Part shown: piece after piece, positions 61,728 to 64,000 of the stretch
How positions within the stretch are numbered: the first letter of the stretch is position 1
Layout: every line of letters begins with the position of its first letter
NCBI GenBank assembly: GCA_001870995.2
Contig: MLAV02000017.1
Coordinates: 1 to 64,000 of the forward strand
From: Chitinophaga sp. CB10
GTDB taxonomy: Bacteria > Bacteroidota > Bacteroidia > Chitinophagales > Chitinophagaceae
Length of the DNA stretch: 64,000 bases
Reading direction: 5' to 3'
The notes under the pieces: model-generated
Seen by the model: the letters and a program-made list of their open reading frames with translations, nothing else
Database searches by the model: none
Told to the model about the DNA's origin: nothing
Program-made: the position numbers and the translations under genes

Positions 61728-62723
61728 ATGGCAATTTTAAATTTCCAGAAACCTGATAAGATCGTATTGCAGAAGTCTACCGACTTTGAAGCTCAATTCG
61801 AATTCCGACCATTAGAACCAGGTTATGCTGTGACTATCGGTAATGCGTTGCGTCGCGTGCTGTTGTCTTCTTTGGAGGGCTATGCCATTGTGGGTATTAA
61901 GATTGAAGGGGCTGATCACGAGTTCGCAACACTGAAAGGTGTTACCGAAGACGTTACAGAAATTATCCTGAACCTCAAACAGGTGCGCTTCAAGAGAATT
62001 TCTGAAAATGATGTGACGAACGAAAAGATCACACTGTCAATCAAAGGTAAAACTGAATTCCGCGCAGATATGATCGAAAAAGCCACCAGCGCTTTCCAGA
62101 TCATGAACCCGGAACTCCTCATCTGCACCCTCGATCCATCCGCTAAGATGGATATCGAACTGACCATCGGTAAAGGCCGCGGTTACGTTCCCGCAGAAGA
62201 GAACAAACCTAAGGATGCAGTGTTTGGCTACATCGCCATCGACTCTATCTTTACGCCAATCAAAAACGTAAAGTACAGCATAGAAAATACCCGTGTGGAA
62301 CAAAAGACCGACTATGAGAAACTCATCATGGAGGTTGTTACCGACGGTACTATTCACCCTGAAGAAGCAGTAAAACAAGCTTCCCGCATCCTCATCCAGC
62401 ACCTGATGATCATCACCGATGAAAACATCAGCTTTGATACCAAAGACGCTGAAAAAGAAGATGTTGTGGACGAACAAACACTGCAGCTCCGTAAGATACT
62501 GAAAACACCACTGGAAGACCTCGATCTGAGCGTGCGTGCATTCAACTGTCTGAAAGCAGCTAAAATCAACTCCCTGAGCGAACTGGTACAGTACGAACAG
62601 GAAGAACTGATGAAATTCAGAAACTTCGGTCAGAAATCACTGAGCGAAATCGAACAGGTACTGGGCGAAAGAGGTCTGCACTTCGGTATGGACCTGTCCA
62701 AACTGAAACTCGACGAAGAATAA
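61728..62723 (+). CDS. rpoA: RNA polymerase alpha subunit
   Basis: A 331-aa alpha subunit. The N-terminal dimerisation domain (FEFRPLEPGYAVTIGNALRR) scaffolds the enzyme and the C-terminal domain (LEDLDLSVRAFNCLKAAKIN; FGQKSLSEIEQVL) contacts DNA and activators. Confidence 0.99.
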   Translation: MAILNFQKPDKIVLQKSTDFEAQFEFRPLEPGYAVTIGNALRRVLLSSLEGYAIVGIKIEGADHEFATLKGVTEDVTEIILNLKQVRFKRISENDVTNEKITLSIKGKTEFRADMIEKATSAFQIMNPELLICTLDPSAKMDIELTIGKGRGYVPAEENKPKDAVFGYIAIDSIFTPIKNVKYSIENTRVEQKTDYEKLIMEVVTDGTIHPEEAVKQASRILIQHLMIITDENISFDTKDAEKEDVVDEQTLQLRKILKTPLEDLDLSVRAFNCLKAAKINSLSELVQYEQEELMKFRNFGQKSLSEIEQVLGERGLHFGMDLSKLKLDEE

Positions 62724-62730
62724 TCTTTAT

Positions 62731-62762
62731 ATCCCCTTTTCACCCACAAGTGTGAAGGGGAT
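62731..62762 (+). other. Intercistronic hairpin rpoA-rplQ
   Basis: ATCCCCTTTTCAC / GTGTGAAGGGGAT pairs with one mismatch and one G-U; TCCTATTTTT follows, so partial termination is possible. Confidence 0.65.
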
Positions 62763-62824
62763 TCCTATTTTTAATAAAAGTACCCTGCAATTCCTGACAC
62801 GGTGCAGGGGTAAAATCAAATGTC

Positions 62825-63325
62825 ATGCGTCACGGAGTTAAATTAAACAAATTAAGCAGAACAGCTGCACACCGCAAAAGCCTGATGTCTAACCTGGCTT
62901 GCGAACTGATCAGTCACAAACGTATCACCACCACTTTGGCTAAAGCTAAAGCACTGCGCGTGTACGTTGAACCAATCCTGACCAGGGGTAAAAACGACTC
63001 TACCCACAACCGTAGAATCGTGTTCTCTTACCTGCAAGACAAAGAAGCCATCAAAGAACTGTTCGGTGTTATCAGCGAAAAAATCGCTAACCGTCCAGGT
63101 GGTTACACCCGCATCATTAAACTGGGTAAACGTGTGGGCGATAACGCGGAAGTAGCAATGATCGAACTGGTTGATTTCAACGAAATCTACGGTAAATCCG
63201 CCGCTGCTGAAAAAGCGCCTGCTAAGAAAACACGCCGCGCTGGTGGTGCTAAGAAAAAAGCTGAAGAAGAAGCTGCTCCGGCTCCTGCTGCTGAAGCTTC
63301 AACTGAAGAAAAATCAGCTGAGTAA
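62825..63325 (+). CDS. rplQ: 50S ribosomal protein L17 with Ala/Glu/Lys-rich tail
   Basis: A 166-aa L17 (MRHGVKLNKLSRTAAHRKSL; TRIIKLGKRVGDNAEVAMIE). The normal domain ends near residue 120; the rest is low-complexity (EEEAAPAPAAEASTEEKSAE), a feature of Bacteroidota L17. Last gene of the operon. Confidence 0.98.
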   Translation: MRHGVKLNKLSRTAAHRKSLMSNLACELISHKRITTTLAKAKALRVYVEPILTRGKNDSTHNRRIVFSYLQDKEAIKELFGVISEKIANRPGGYTRIIKLGKRVGDNAEVAMIELVDFNEIYGKSAAAEKAPAKKTRRAGGAKKKAEEEAAPAPAAEASTEEKSAE

Positions 63326-63349
63326 TTTATTCATTAGATTACAATATTT

Positions 63350-63382
63350 GCAAAGGCCCCGCATGTCGGGGCCTTTGCTGTT
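63350..63382 (+). terminator. Terminator of the ribosomal operon
   Basis: GCAAAGGCCCCG / CGGGGCCTTTGC, 12 pairs, then TGTTTT. Confidence 0.93.
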
Positions 63383-63467
63383 TTAATTCCTGTCGCTCCC
63401 TGATATATTCACAAAAAAATGTATATTTATCCCCACTGAAAGACCATAAACAAACCTGACCGTCCCT

Positions 63468-64000
63468 ATGAAATACCTGATTTGTGCAAACTGTCAGCAT
63501 CCGAATGTTATTAAGTCTGAATACCAGACCTTCTGCGAAGCCTGTGGCAAAAAACTGCAACTCACCTTTGCCGGTTGGCGACAGTCACATCCCATGGCCA
63601 GCTTCGGGGAATTCCGGGAAACAGTAGGCGTTACCATGAAACCGCCCCGCCGGAATGTAGTAACCGCCTGGATCAACCGCCAGATGCAGCCCCAGCACCG
63701 GGGGAAGGTCATTATCTTCTTCACCCTCCTGTTCATCTGCATCGCCGGCGCCGGCACCCTCTTCGGGAAACGGGCCGTTTACACGCTCCTCTATCCCAAA
63801 GTGCCGAAATCCAGCCTGTACGCCGCCTGGCATACCGCCACCATCGGGCGCCAGGCCCTGGAAGTCAGTACCCCGCTCAAATTATGGGTGCACGACCAGG
63901 CCCTGAAACCGGAAGAAGCCGCCGGTGTGGAGTACGCCAAATCCTATAGAAACGAAGACGGAGGCGGGATACAGATCGCCGTTAACCTGCGCAGCTATAA
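63468..64000 (+). CDS. Zinc-ribbon membrane protein, 3' end beyond window
   Basis: An open frame from ATG 63468 runs to the window edge (177 codons). It begins MKYLICANCQHPNVIKSE and has two Cys pairs, CANC and CEAC (residues 6-9 and 23-26), forming a zinc ribbon. A membrane span follows (about residues 84-102, IIFFTLLFICIAGAG). The part after it (VPKSSLYAAWHTATIGRQAL) is unrecognised. Orientation suggests an extracytoplasmic C-terminal domain. Confidence 0.75.
   Translation, partial: MKYLICANCQHPNVIKSEYQTFCEACGKKLQLTFAGWRQSHPMASFGEFRETVGVTMKPPRRNVVTAWINRQMQPQHRGKVIIFFTLLFICIAGAGTLFGKRAVYTLLYPKVPKSSLYAAWHTATIGRQALEVSTPLKLWVHDQALKPEEAAGVEYAKSYRNEDGGGIQIAVNLRSY

Overview
The window looks like a chromosomal segment of a Bacteroidota bacterium, most likely family Chitinophagaceae and possibly Chitinophaga (inference). 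The support is SusC/SusD-type transport with an STN-domain receptor, a FecR anti-sigma factor and an ECF sigma factor, type IX secretion parts (PorP/SprF-like protein, C-terminal sorting domain), several promoters with the Bacteroidota -7 box TAnnTTTG, and genes that generally lack Shine-Dalgarno sequences.

Layout. 1-6068 (minus strand): a small RiPP-like cluster with a LytS-type kinase, a LytTR regulator, a 69-aa Ser/Thr-rich, Cys-free putative precursor, a lone receiver protein and a full-length LanB-type dehydratase. 6592-17704 (minus): sigma factor, FecR, SusC, SusD, DUF4843-like lipoprotein, PKD-like lipoprotein and two TlpA-type thioredoxins. 17818-29811: mixed housekeeping and accessory genes (methyltransferase, Fic protein, ankyrin protein, tRNA-Met, MscS channel, GlpD, nitroreductase, thioesterase, RdgB, branched-chain aminotransferase). 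30122-63325: the str, S10, spc and alpha ribosomal clusters on the plus strand (rpsL-rpsG, fusA, rpsJ to rplQ), broken by two accessory islands. Island 1 (31.1-40.2 kb) has a 66-bp minisatellite and a minus-strand operon of two collagen-like fibre proteins, a PorP/SprF-like protein and a sorting-domain protein. Island 2 (42.4-46.5 kb) has a glycosyltransferase, a polysaccharide deacetylase, an outer-membrane barrel and an array of tiny peptide genes.

The most interesting item is that array (45206-46213). Four ORFs of 20-28 codons encode leucine-rich amphipathic peptides that align without gaps over 19 residues. Each is preceded, 20-25 nt upstream of its ATG, by the same RNA-like element, GCCGAAAACC-N6-9-AGAGTAGGC. 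With the flanking bases the element can form an H-type pseudoknot whose first stem covaries in all four copies. The two transcription units share an upstream module of TGAA direct repeats, a -7-like box and an RNA start hairpin at nearly identical spacing. I do not recognise this as a described system.

Other points: most spacers of the ribosomal operon carry strong intercistronic hairpins, several kept by G-U pairs; L36 is the zinc-free form; three repeats resembling a transposon end lie just upstream of the S10 promoter. All functional statements come from reading the sequence and family knowledge; no database search was run.
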